This document shows positions 56,011 through 64,000 of a stretch of DNA of 64,000 nucleotides, one piece after another. The position numbers and the translations under genes were made by a program. Source of the DNA: Helichrysum umbraculigerum (Eukaryota > Streptophyta > Magnoliopsida > Asterales > Asteraceae); NCBI GenBank assembly GCA_949592205.1, contig CATIUR010000003.1:165095759-165159758 (forward strand), given 5' to 3'. How positions within the stretch are numbered: position 1 is the stretch's first letter; the number at the start of each line of letters is the position of its first letter. The notes below the pieces were generated by a model. That model ran no database searches, had not been told where the DNA came from, and worked only from the letters and a program-made list of their open reading frames with translations.

Positions 56011-56619
56011 ATGACAACTCACTCCGTCAACAACCCTACACTGCAAAATGAACTGCTCAGTGAGGAACCGAAGATGTTTCCTTACCTCCTCGAACTCGAG
56101 TGTGATACAGAACACTCCGCTGAATCAGAAATGACACCTGTTGTTCCTGCTGCTCCAACTGCTGCAAAAGCACCAGTTGATGTAACCTTGACTGCTGAAT
56201 CAGTCAGCCACCTCAACCAAACTATCGATTCGCTGCGAAAACAACTGACTGAAGCACGGGAAGACATTGATGACCTGCGACGAATTGCCTTCCAAAATGA
56301 CCTGAGTATGCATGAGTACGAGCTACGTCTAACAGCTTTAGAAAACCCTACTTCACCATCAACTTCACAAACTACTCCTACTGAAGAGGATACCGACACT
56401 GACTGTACCCCGCCTCCAGCAAAAAGGGTGAAGGTTTACTTAGGAAATAAACCCTACTGTTCCCAATGCACTCGGCATCATGACAACCCATGTACCATAC
56501 CCACGGGTCAATGCAAATCCTACCCTAAGAGTACGAACCCTCCTAAGGTGAAACTCTGCTTCAACTGTGGGAGTGCTGGCCATCTTAAGGCCCAATGCCC
56601 ACTACCTTCAGGCAACTAA
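56011..56619 (+). CDS. ORF2 of element D: coiled coil, nuclear localisation motif, zinc knuckle
   Basis: 202 residues from ATG 56011, occupying the place of pol. Residues 1-60 are acidic and Ala/Pro-rich. Residues about 62-112 are a likely coiled coil (VSHLNQTIDSLRKQLTEARE, then a heptad-rich stretch). Residues 113-133 are Thr/Ser/Asp-rich. Residues 134-142 (PPPAKRVKV) closely resemble the c-Myc type monopartite nuclear localisation signal. The C terminus has PYCSQCTRHH and then one canonical knuckle C183-C186-H191-C196, arranged like the nucleocapsid tail of the D Gag (PYCSKCSRHH...). That suggests it arose in part by copying that tail. It has no protease, RT or integrase motif. The likely role is a nucleic-acid-binding, oligomeric, possibly nuclear accessory protein; this is inference. 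The frame is intact, unlike the autonomous elements nearby. I do not recognise a named family. Confidence 0.78.
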   Translation: MTTHSVNNPTLQNELLSEEPKMFPYLLELECDTEHSAESEMTPVVPAAPTAAKAPVDVTLTAESVSHLNQTIDSLRKQLTEAREDIDDLRRIAFQNDLSMHEYELRLTALENPTSPSTSQTTPTEEDTDTDCTPPPAKRVKVYLGNKPYCSQCTRHHDNPCTIPTGQCKSYPKSTNPPKVKLCFNCGSAGHLKAQCPLPSGN

Positions 56620-56736
56620 AATTAGGGTACGTTACCACCTGACAACTACTGGATTTCGAACACTGTAGGACCTACCCTACTACCCATTACTACTTCGAAC
56701 AAATTTCGGGACGAAATTTTCATAACAAGGGGAGAA
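56620..56736 (+). other. 3' non-coding end of element D with pre-PPT palindrome and polypurine tract
   Basis: Contains AATTTCGGGACGAAATT at 56702-56718 and ACAAGGGGAGAA directly before the 3' LTR at 56737, closely matching the ends of B and C. The right-hand cis signals of an autonomous element are thus kept although pol is gone. Confidence 0.8.
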
Positions 56737-59700
56737 TGTAACAACCCCGAAATTAGGGCCAATTTAAAATTTTCCTAATTACTTGTTTATTACTTGTATT
56801 TAATATGAAATAGGATTAAATACATTACTTACTATATATATATATATATATGGATGGAATATATGTATATATACGCGTATACGATTCGTACAAATATCGT
56901 ATAAAACTACAATCGTACAAACATGCGTACACTGATAAAACAATTATTAAATAATGTGAAATTATTTAATTACTTTGATTGTTACTTTATATTATGTTTA
57001 TAATATAACGGAAAACGTACGTTTTGATTTAAACGTCACCGAACTCTCCGAAAACTCGACCAACCGACAAAACAAAACTAAATTATAATTGATAACTTAG
57101 AATCAAGTATTTTATTTAAATACTCCAACAAAAATAACGGGGAACGACTCGTATTTTAAAACGTATATTAATCGCGTATAAAAACTATTTTAACGTTTAA
57201 ACGACCAAGGAAACGAACACGTATTTGCGTAAACTAGGAAAAGACCAAAATGCCCTTCGTGGGACCCAATGGGGGCCGGCCAAAATGGGAGGGGATGGCC
57301 TCCCATCCCTTGCTTGTTGACTTGGTTAATCACCACCCCATCACCTCCTCACTTCTCCAATTTCACACTCAATCAACCACCAAAATCCTCTCATCTCTCT
57401 CTCTAAAATCTGCACTCTCTCTCTCTACTCGACAGCCCCAAACACCCCTAAAAACCATCACTAAAACACCTTAAAACGCTAGGCTCGTTTGGAGAAAGTC
57501 AATCACCATCACGAGAGCTACAAACTCATCTTTTCGGTTTCTCGATTCACCAACTTTGTAAGTTTTCCGGCGACTCGTAAACTTTTCCGATTATCATTAT
57601 TTTACATATATGTTGTTCCCCTAGCTTTATAATGTCCAAATTATACGTTAAAACTCGTTTTTGGAACTCGAAAACTTAAACCGAGAACCACCACTGAAAA
57701 CAGTCCACTTCCGGATTTTTTATAAAATCGTGTGTTCAAAATCAACGAAAACTTTCTAAATAAGAAATCTTCGTCTCTTCGTCGCCTACGACTTTCATGA
57801 AGGGCGTTTTGCCCAGAAATACACCCATCTTCGGCTAATACTAGAACTTTGGACTTAGTTCTGTTTGGAACCAAATCTGACCACACTTCACTTTTATTTT
57901 TGTTTAAAATAGTAAACGGACATAAGAAAATACCATAAAATGCAGAAATGAACTTTAGATATATGAGAATATGTGTGATTTTTCGTTAGGCTTGAAATGG
58001 ACTACAAATGGGTTAAATCGAGGGTTGGAACCGAGTCAAGAATCTGAAACAGGAAACCACTAAACTGAGATCAGTCCACTTCTCGAATTTTTATAAAAGC
58101 ATACGTTTGAAACTAGCGAAAACTTTCTAAACATAAAATCTTCGTCTTTTCGTCGGCTACAACTTTCGTGAAGAAGGTTTAGCCCAGAAACGCCCTCGTT
58201 TTGCTATAAAAATCAATTTACAAACATATATATTTTGTGTCAAAACTTTGGAAAAGATTAACTAAAAACCGACACCTCGAGGACCTCTAGAACCGAAAAC
58301 TCAGTTGATAAAGTGATTATTAGCCATAATATGACTTAGGTAAAAGCCTCGGGTCAAGACTCGAACGTTTGACCTCAAAACCGAGCAAACACCAAAACAG
58401 CCCCTTTGTGTCGCATCTGGACACATCTTTATGCGACACTACCATAGTGTCGCATGGTTGTGTCGTACCCGTCGCTTGACTGCGACACAACTCTTATGTC
58501 GCACCTTGTTTCCACGACACTTCTCTTGTGTCGCATATTTTCGCTTGATTGCGACACTACGACTATGTCGTATATAGTGTCGTACCCATGTCTGCGACAC
58601 AGCCCTTGTGTCGCATAAACTCCAAACCAGAACCAAGTCATACGACACTTCCCTTGTGTCGCATATTGTCTGCGACACTACCCCCGTGTCGCATTATAGT
58701 GTCGCATAATGCCCAGAACAGAAAACTAAATATTTTTCTAAGTGTTGGAACCACTTTTCAATTACTAAAACGAATACGATACGACCTATACAGGAAAACA
58801 ATATACTTTTGAAAGTATACAACGATACCCGAATACGTACAAGTTTATACTAAACTGAACGTGAGATTTCACTCACACCCGCACACGAGTTTACACTCGA
58901 AATACTTAGGAGATTACACTCCAACGAACTTACTCTTGTACACTACACGGATTACAACCGATACAAACTTACAAGTTCACCCACTAGTTACGTGCTGGAT
59001 TACACGTTAACTGATACGAACTTACATACGAATACTTACGAGATTTCACTCGTACCCTTTGGGGAGTAAGCCCATTGGAACTTACGCAAACGATATACAA
59101 TGTGATACGAAACAAACAGTTATACACGTACGCTTTACAAAAGTATAACTACTACGAATACATAATAATAATGGATGGAATTATTATTATACACCGATAA
59201 CAAACGATTTACAAACGTACAAACAAACTAATGGACATTAACTAGTTTGGGAACAACTAGCGTGGATACTTTACAAGTATTCCATTTACTTACTAAACCT
59301 TATGCGTATTAGGACGCTAAGGGTTGCTAGTACGGGAATACTACTTGCTTACTTACTGCATTGACTGCCAGACTCAGGTGAGTCTTACAGCCCCTACTTT
59401 ACTGTTTTATACTCAGGGGTGAGATGCATTACTGTTTTACATGAACACACAAAACTTACTTGCTGCCATGATTTACTTACTGTACGAGATTAACGATACG
59501 CCAATTGCATGAGTTTACGACTAATCCAATGAAATCCTCCTGAACCATAGTTGTTAGTTATGTGATAAGCGCGAGTTTTAGTATATGGATCCATATGGGA
59601 CTGACAATCCCCGCCCGGGGTAGCAAGCACTACCACGAACCGTTCCTGTAGAAACGGGCGTTTCTTACTCGTTCCGTATGAATGTTTTGGATTACATTCA

Positions 59701-60242
59701 TGAGGGGGTACCGATATTTACTGTACGTTAAGCATCAACTATGGGGGCTCATGGCGATTGTATCAAACGGTTTGCATGACTTGCAACCACCCACTTATTG
59801 AAACTTAAGTAATTGATGAGCATAACCTGTGATCATTACTTACTGGCTAGCTATGATTTACAAATACTACTTGTGTGTTCAAACTGTTTACTTACTTACA
59901 AACCTGTGAGATTCACCAACCTTTTGGTTGACCGTTTTAGTAATGCTTCTCAGGTACACAGCATCAGTAGGGATGCCCAGCAGGATAAGCTTAATTAGCT
60001 CGAGTCGCATGCATTACAAGCTTGGAGATTTTACTACATTACTTTTGTACTAGTTGTTATGTATTAGAATCTCTAGGAAATTACTGAACTCGAGCTTGTA
60101 TTTTGAAACTATTTATGTACTAATGTAATAACTTTTCGAACGTCTCATTTAGAGTCGTTCACTGTATCCTTTGTGCTTGTGATTATTGATTAGTAACACC
60201 CAAAACATCGCTTCCGCAACTGTAAAATTTGGGGGTGTTACA
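56737..60242 (+). repeat. 3' LTR of element D
   Basis: 3506 bases; identical to 50285-53788 except for about three substitutions (near 56933, 57080 and 59067) and one extra TA in the TATATA run near 56835. Confidence 0.9.
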
Positions 60243-60247
60243 TTTAT

Positions 60248-60774
60248 GTTGAAGGATAAAACTGTCTTTACAAAGCTACAACTGATAGAAGAAATCTGAA
60301 GAGAAGACAAGTGTTACAACTGATTGAAGATAGATTTCAACTGATAGTTATGTGTCTGTAAGTAGTTAAAACTGCTTATGTATCTGTAACTGTTAGTTAT
60401 ATATGTAGCAGTTAACACTGATTATATATTTGTACTTGGTCTTATATTACAATTGAAGCAGTTACCACTGAATGTGAAATAGTTACAACTGTTTACTTCA
60501 GAATGGTAGTTACAACTGTTTATGATTTTGTGATAAGTAAGAGTCGGTTATGGAAGTTATTTTATTCCATATTCGTAGGAGATTGTATAGGACTCTATGT
60601 GTTATAAATAGAGATCCTTTAGACCTAGATAGTTTAAGTTTTTGCGCAGCTTCAAGGTTTTCTGTAACCCTAATACATTAAGTGTATTCGTCTTATAAAA
60701 TTAATAAGATTGAAGCTTTCGGTATATTATTGTGTTCATCATATTAATTTATATTCGTTGATCTTCTTAATATT
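60248..60774 (+). repeat. 3' LTR of copia A, second part (527 bases), cut by element G
   Basis: Matches 16132-16658 base for base in length with six substitutions. It stops at TTCTTAATATT where G begins; the last 84 LTR bases are absent from the window. A TATA box corresponding to 16487-16495 is present near 60604. Confidence 0.88.
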
Positions 60775-61322
60775 TGGTGATCCCAGCTAGAGATCTTAGT
60801 ATGTATTACTTTGATTGATTATTAATAAGCTTGCGGAATAGTTTATTAATAACTTGAAGAACAAACTTGTATATAACAGAATATCTAACCAAAAGCTTCA
60901 ATATTATTAACAATAATACGAACACACAATTTGTGTTAGGGTTTACAACCTTGAAGCTAATAACTAGACTGAATTCGTCACCCTCTAGGGTTTTACAGGA
61001 TCTCTATTTATAACATATAGAGTCCTTTACAGAATCAAACTATTATGGAATCATATCTATTCCATAATTCTCTATATTCAACTATATCTAACCAACAGTG
61101 GTTATCTATATCACTAACAGGGGTAGTACTCGTATATTATCAACAGTGGTTGAGTACTTAATACAAAATACAAACTACATACTAACAGTGGCACTGTTAG
61201 ACAAACTACTTGACAGCGGCAGCTACTAACTAGCAGTGGCAACTACTAACAGTGGTTGTACTTCTAACAGCGGCACAATACTTGTATTCTGAGCAAATCT
61301 AGCAGTGTCTCAGTTCTCAACA
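60775..61322 (-). repeat. 3' LTR of copia G (minus strand, SIRE-like)
   Basis: On the minus strand it starts TGTTGAGAACTGAGAC after a polypurine tract and ends GGGATCACCA, 548 bases. It shares the TATAAATAGAGATCC block and many CAGTGG/CCACTG words with the A LTR, but is otherwise clearly diverged, so it belongs to a separate family of the same lineage. Confidence 0.78.
61004..61012 (-). promoter_or_regulatory. TATA box in the LTR of G
   Basis: TATAAATAG on the minus strand in the context GTTATAAATAGAGATCC, identical to that in A. Confidence 0.6.
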
Positions 61323-61338
61323 ATCTCCCCCTAAACTT
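61323..61338 (-). other. Polypurine tract of copia G
   Basis: AAGTTTAGGGGGAGAT on the minus strand, abutting the LTR start TGTTGAG; nearly identical to the tract of A. Confidence 0.82.
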
Positions 61339-61364
61339 GATCATTCAGAGTAATGATTCAAGTT

Positions 61365-64000
61365 TCAATCCTTCTTTTCTTCTTCTATCTCCTTCATCGT
61401 TTGCCTCTTATGCAGTTGATTGAACACCATGTATAAAGCTCTGTAAGCTCCTTCAGTAATGATGGTTGTAGATAACTTCAAATCAACCAATCTATTCAGC
61501 AGCCCTGTTCCCAGCACATAGTGTCGATCATCAAACATGTAGATCACCTGCCCATTGTTAAATACTACCATATGTACTCCAGCTCTGGCAAAATATCTCC
61601 AGGTTATAACCCTTTGATGACAGTGAAAGAATAAGTGATACATGCTAGCTGGTTCAAACATGCTTTGCAATAACTCCATCATTTGTCTTTCAATCACAGC
61701 TTCAGAGTTCTTTCTATTCCTTATTCTGCTCACTTGATACAACTCCATAAGATCATCTCTTGTACAGATTCTGAGCAAATCAATCATACTCCCAACATGG
61801 TCATCAAATCCTCTTTCCCTTTCAATCTTGATCTCAAGGATCATTTTTCTGAAACCATAATCAATTGCTACTCCTTCCCAATTTATAATTCTAGCCTTTC
61901 TTGGTCCTTCAGAAATCTCCTTGCTATCAGTCAGAATCTTGATTCTCTTTTTCAGCTCTGGATCAAATCTTGGAATGTCAGGAATAACATTGTCTTTAGA
62001 AATCTGATTTTTCCATGAATTTCTTCTGACTTCATTCTGCTTATCCTCTAAGGCTTTCTCTGCTGCCTCAGCAGCTGCTTTTTCTCTTCTTTCTTCTTCT
62101 TCTTTCAAAAACTTTACCATTTCCCTATCTGCCTTTTCTTTCTTCTCCTTCATCAATGCATTCAAATGCCTATTCTCTTCCAATTTCTTGGTCCACTCAT
62201 CATCTCTTCCCATATACCTATCATATGCCTGTTCCAGCTTCTGCATATTCCATCCTTTAACAATTTTAGCTGGGGCATAATTTTCAGACAGAACATTGAT
62301 CATTTGTCTTCTCCTTTCAGCATATGGTAAAGGTTTACTCCTCTTCTTGGCTAATTCCTCTTGCTTTTTCTTTCTAGCCCTTTCCTCATTTGACCTTTTC
62401 ATCAACAAAAATCCAGAAGATAACTCTTCCTCTTCATTACCTTTCTTCTTCTTTAAATAATCATGAACTCTCTGAGCAGGAAGCTTTAATCCTTGTGCAG
62501 TCTTTTCTTTAACAATCTCTGCAGCTTTCTGTGTAATAGTCACTACACTCAGATCATCCAAAATCATTTTAACATCATCACCCTCTTCTTCAGCTTTAGC
62601 TTCTGCAGCTCTCCTTATCAACCTTTCCCTTTCTTCTACTTGCATCCTTAGCATATCATGAGACTCAAGATGAGGTTCTTTAATTTCTTTCACTTTTGAT
62701 TTTTCTTTTAACTTTCCTTTACCTTTGTCTTTTGGATCAATCACAGGCAATTTAGACTCAGGCTTGAGTGGTGAAGTTGGTTCTCTTATTGTAACAGGTA
62801 CCTCTCTTGGTCTTGTTGTTGTGGTAGTTGTGACAGGGGTTGATATGACAGCAGTGGTGATTGGTGTATCAACAGTGGTAGGTGTTGGTGTACTAACAGG
62901 GGTAGATGTAACAGTGGTTGTGTTAGTGTTGACAGTGGTTGAAATTGTGACAACAGTGGTAGAAGTTTTGACAGGGGATAAAGTATTAGTTGGCTTTCTT
63001 CTGGGAATAGATTTCTTTCTTGTAAAGGTCTGCAACTTCTTCTCTTCATCAATTGACTTTGATTGCTCCCCCTTAATCTCAACTTCTCCTTCTTTCATCT
63101 CTTTTTCAACATCATCAACCACCTCATACACTGGCCTATCACTGAAACTGACTCTTTTCTTATTTTCCAGGTTAGCACCCATCACATCCCAAAAATATAA
63201 TCTAAGTGCAGCTTTCTCAGGCAACCCTTTATTCAATGGAAATACCTGATAAACTGTTTCATCTGTTTCATCAGTCTGCTCTGCTCCTGCACCATCACTT
63301 GTATTAACATTTTCAGAAGAATCTTCACCAGTATATACCACCATTCTTCTGTCATCTGCAGCATTTGCCATCTCATCATCTAAACTTTCATGTATCACAT
63401 AATCAGAGACATTGAGCTCCTCCTCAGCCTTATCCCTGCTCTGCACATAATCATCATCTTTATTATCAAACACTAACTCCACAGTGTCTTCTGATTGTGC
63501 CTCATTATGCTCACATATATCCATCTCAACTGTATTATCATCAAGCTCAAGCACCTCTGTAGCTGCAGAATCATCATGCATCTCATCAATATTTATCATT
63601 GCTCCACTCATATCATCATGAGGTCCATGTGAATCATCATCATCATCATCACCTTCTTTTCTTGAACCATCATCTTCAGGCATATTATCATCATCTGCTT
63701 TCTTCTCCCCCTTGCCTGAAGATTCCTTCAACTTATTCGCAGGTAGAAGAATATTGTTGACAGCCTCCTCAAGCATTAACAATCTATTCTGCACATCAAG
63801 CAACTCTGCCTTCTGATGATCAATGATCTCCTTCTGCTTAGCAATTAACTCATCCTGAGCTTGAATTTTCTGTTGAGCCTCTTTTCTGTAAGCCCTTTCC
63901 CTCTCATATTTGCTCCACAGTTTATTGATATCATGTACAAGATAGGAAATCGTCAATTCATCAGTATCACTAGGCTCATCAACATTAGAGTGTGACCTCT
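61365..64000 (-). CDS. Extra 3' ORF of SIRE-like copia G (C-terminal part, open to the window edge)
   Basis: Open frame on the minus strand from the right edge to a TGA at 61365-61367, at least 878 codons without a stop. The true start lies outside the window; the TTG at 63956 is not a start. It corresponds to the second and third parts of the broken 3' ORF of A. It opens with a coiled coil (INKLWSKYERERAYRKEAQQ). A long acidic stretch follows, then a Thr/Val/Pro-rich repeat region (about 62800-62990), a DPKDKGKGKL motif shared with A, a Lys/Glu-rich helical stretch and a globular C terminus (DLLRICTRDDLMELYQVSRI, RALYMVFNQLHKRQ). The final helix pattern matches A (LVYMVLNQIYKKEE). No signal peptide, membrane span or enzymatic motif is visible. 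The function of this SIRE-lineage ORF is unknown; it is intact here. Confidence 0.78.
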   Translation of the reverse strand, partial: RSHSNVDEPSDTDELTISYLVHDINKLWSKYERERAYRKEAQQKIQAQDELIAKQKEIIDHQKAELLDVQNRLLMLEEAVNNILLPANKLKESSGKGEKKADDDNMPEDDGSRKEGDDDDDDSHGPHDDMSGAMINIDEMHDDSAATEVLELDDNTVEMDICEHNEAQSEDTVELVFDNKDDDYVQSRDKAEEELNVSDYVIHESLDDEMANAADDRRMVVYTGEDSSENVNTSDGAGAEQTDETDETVYQVFPLNKGLPEKAALRLYFWDVMGANLENKKRVSFSDRPVYEVVDDVEKEMKEGEVEIKGEQSKSIDEEKKLQTFTRKKSIPRRKPTNTLSPVKTSTTVVTISTTVNTNTTTVTSTPVSTPTPTTVDTPITTAVISTPVTTTTTTRPREVPVTIREPTSPLKPESKLPVIDPKDKGKGKLKEKSKVKEIKEPHLESHDMLRMQVEERERLIRRAAEAKAEEEGDDVKMILDDLSVVTITQKAAEIVKEKTAQGLKLPAQRVHDYLKKKKGNEEEELSSGFLLMKRSNEERARKKKQEELAKKRSKPLPYAERRRQMINVLSENYAPAKIVKGWNMQKLEQAYDRYMGRDDEWTKKLEENRHLNALMKEKKEKADREMVKFLKEEEERREKAAAEAAEKALEDKQNEVRRNSWKNQISKDNVIPDIPRFDPELKKRIKILTDSKEISEGPRKARIINWEGVAIDYGFRKMILEIKIERERGFDDHVGSMIDLLRICTRDDLMELYQVSRIRNRKNSEAVIERQMMELLQSMFEPASMYHLFFHCHQRVITWRYFARAGVHMVVFNNGQVIYMFDDRHYVLGTGLLNRLVDLKLSTTIITEGAYRALYMVFNQLHKRQTMKEIEEEKKD

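Larger units (their letters stand above)
50285..60242 (+). mobile_element. Pol-less Tekay relative D: LTRs, gag and an extra ORF (TR-GAG-like)
   Basis: LTRs 50285-53788 and 56737-60242, target duplication TTTAT at 50280-50284 and 60243-60247, Met-tRNA PBS, polypurine tract, but an internal region of only 2948 bases. It encodes an intact gag (54620-55711) and an intact second ORF (56011-56619). Protease, RT, RNase H and integrase are absent. By eye the LTRs differ by three substitutions and one TA unit in 3.5 kb, so it transposed recently and must have used enzymes from another element. Its Gag is about 90% like that of B over the capsid domain, more than that of C, which points to a B-like helper. 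Known analogues are gag-only terminal-repeat elements of plants; the second ORF is not part of that description as I know it. Confidence 0.88.
16053..60774 (+). mobile_element. Copia element A (SIRE/Maximus-like), host of nested elements B, E, C, D and G
   Basis: LTR, Met-tRNA PBS, gag, pol (protease, integrase, RT, RNase H), a large extra 3' ORF, polypurine tract and split 3' LTR occur in order on the plus strand. Removing B, E, C and D with their 5-bp duplications leaves about 11.8 kb, normal for SIRE-like elements. The left flank is AATTT (16048-16052). The last 84 bases of its 3' LTR are missing at 60774, where G begins, and should reappear to the right of G outside the window. By eye 8 differences separate the LTRs over 606 shared bases. 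The polyprotein is broken at several points, so A is not autonomous. Confidence 0.85.

Noticed and set aside
62725..63249. Plus-strand 174-residue Val/Gly-rich ORF
   Set aside because: Antisense of the Thr/Pro-rich repeat in the G ORF; it looks membrane-like only because of that composition.

Overview
The window is AT-rich plant nuclear DNA. It has spliced genes with GT-AG introns, two complete LTR retrotransposon superfamilies, and MITE-like elements. The copia element carries an extra 3' ORF of a type I know from Asteraceae SIRE/Maximus-like copies, and the gypsy elements are Tekay/Del-type chromoviruses with TGTAACA-type LTR ends. Asteraceae is therefore my best guess, by inference and not proven. 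There is no bacterial-style operon, CRISPR array or rRNA/tRNA gene.

Layout. 1-3988: decayed copia remnant ending in a small LTR. 4992-8052: the only apparently functional host genes, two divergent two-exon genes for secreted EG45-like/plant natriuretic peptide-like proteins. About 8.5-13.88 kb: a broken multi-exon gene of the kind often carried by MULE transposons, with a very unusual T-rich repeat intron and two MITEs. 13884-16052: part of a minus-strand gypsy-type LTR (F) inserted in that gene. 16053-60774: one large copia element (A) that landed in F and was then hit five times. The hits are B (19627-30390, minus-strand Tekay), E (30911-33309, solo LTR), C (36746-46570, plus-strand Tekay), D (50285-60242, pol-less Tekay relative) and G (from 60775, a second SIRE-like copia on the minus strand, running off the right edge).

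The nest can be taken apart exactly. B, E, C and D are each flanked by a 5-bp target duplication (ATGCT, AAAGG, CACTG, TTTAT), and removing each one rejoins the interrupted A sequence. By eye, the A LTRs differ at about 8 of 606 compared sites, whereas the LTR pairs of B, C and D differ at only 3-5 sites in 2.4-3.5 kb. A is therefore clearly older than its guests. The coding regions of A, B and C are all broken (nonsense codons and frameshifts).

The most interesting object is D. It has near-identical LTRs, a perfect target duplication, an intact gag and no pol. Where pol should be it has an intact 202-residue second ORF with a predicted coiled coil, a Myc-type nuclear localisation motif and a nucleocapsid-like zinc knuckle. 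It looks like a recently mobile parasite of the autonomous Tekay family represented by B. A second unexplained pattern is a 0.2-0.5 kb domain of short alternating inverted repeats (GCGACG/CGTCGC, GCGTCACTT/GTGACG or TGTCGCA/TGCGACA) found in the LTRs of all four Tekay-type families here.
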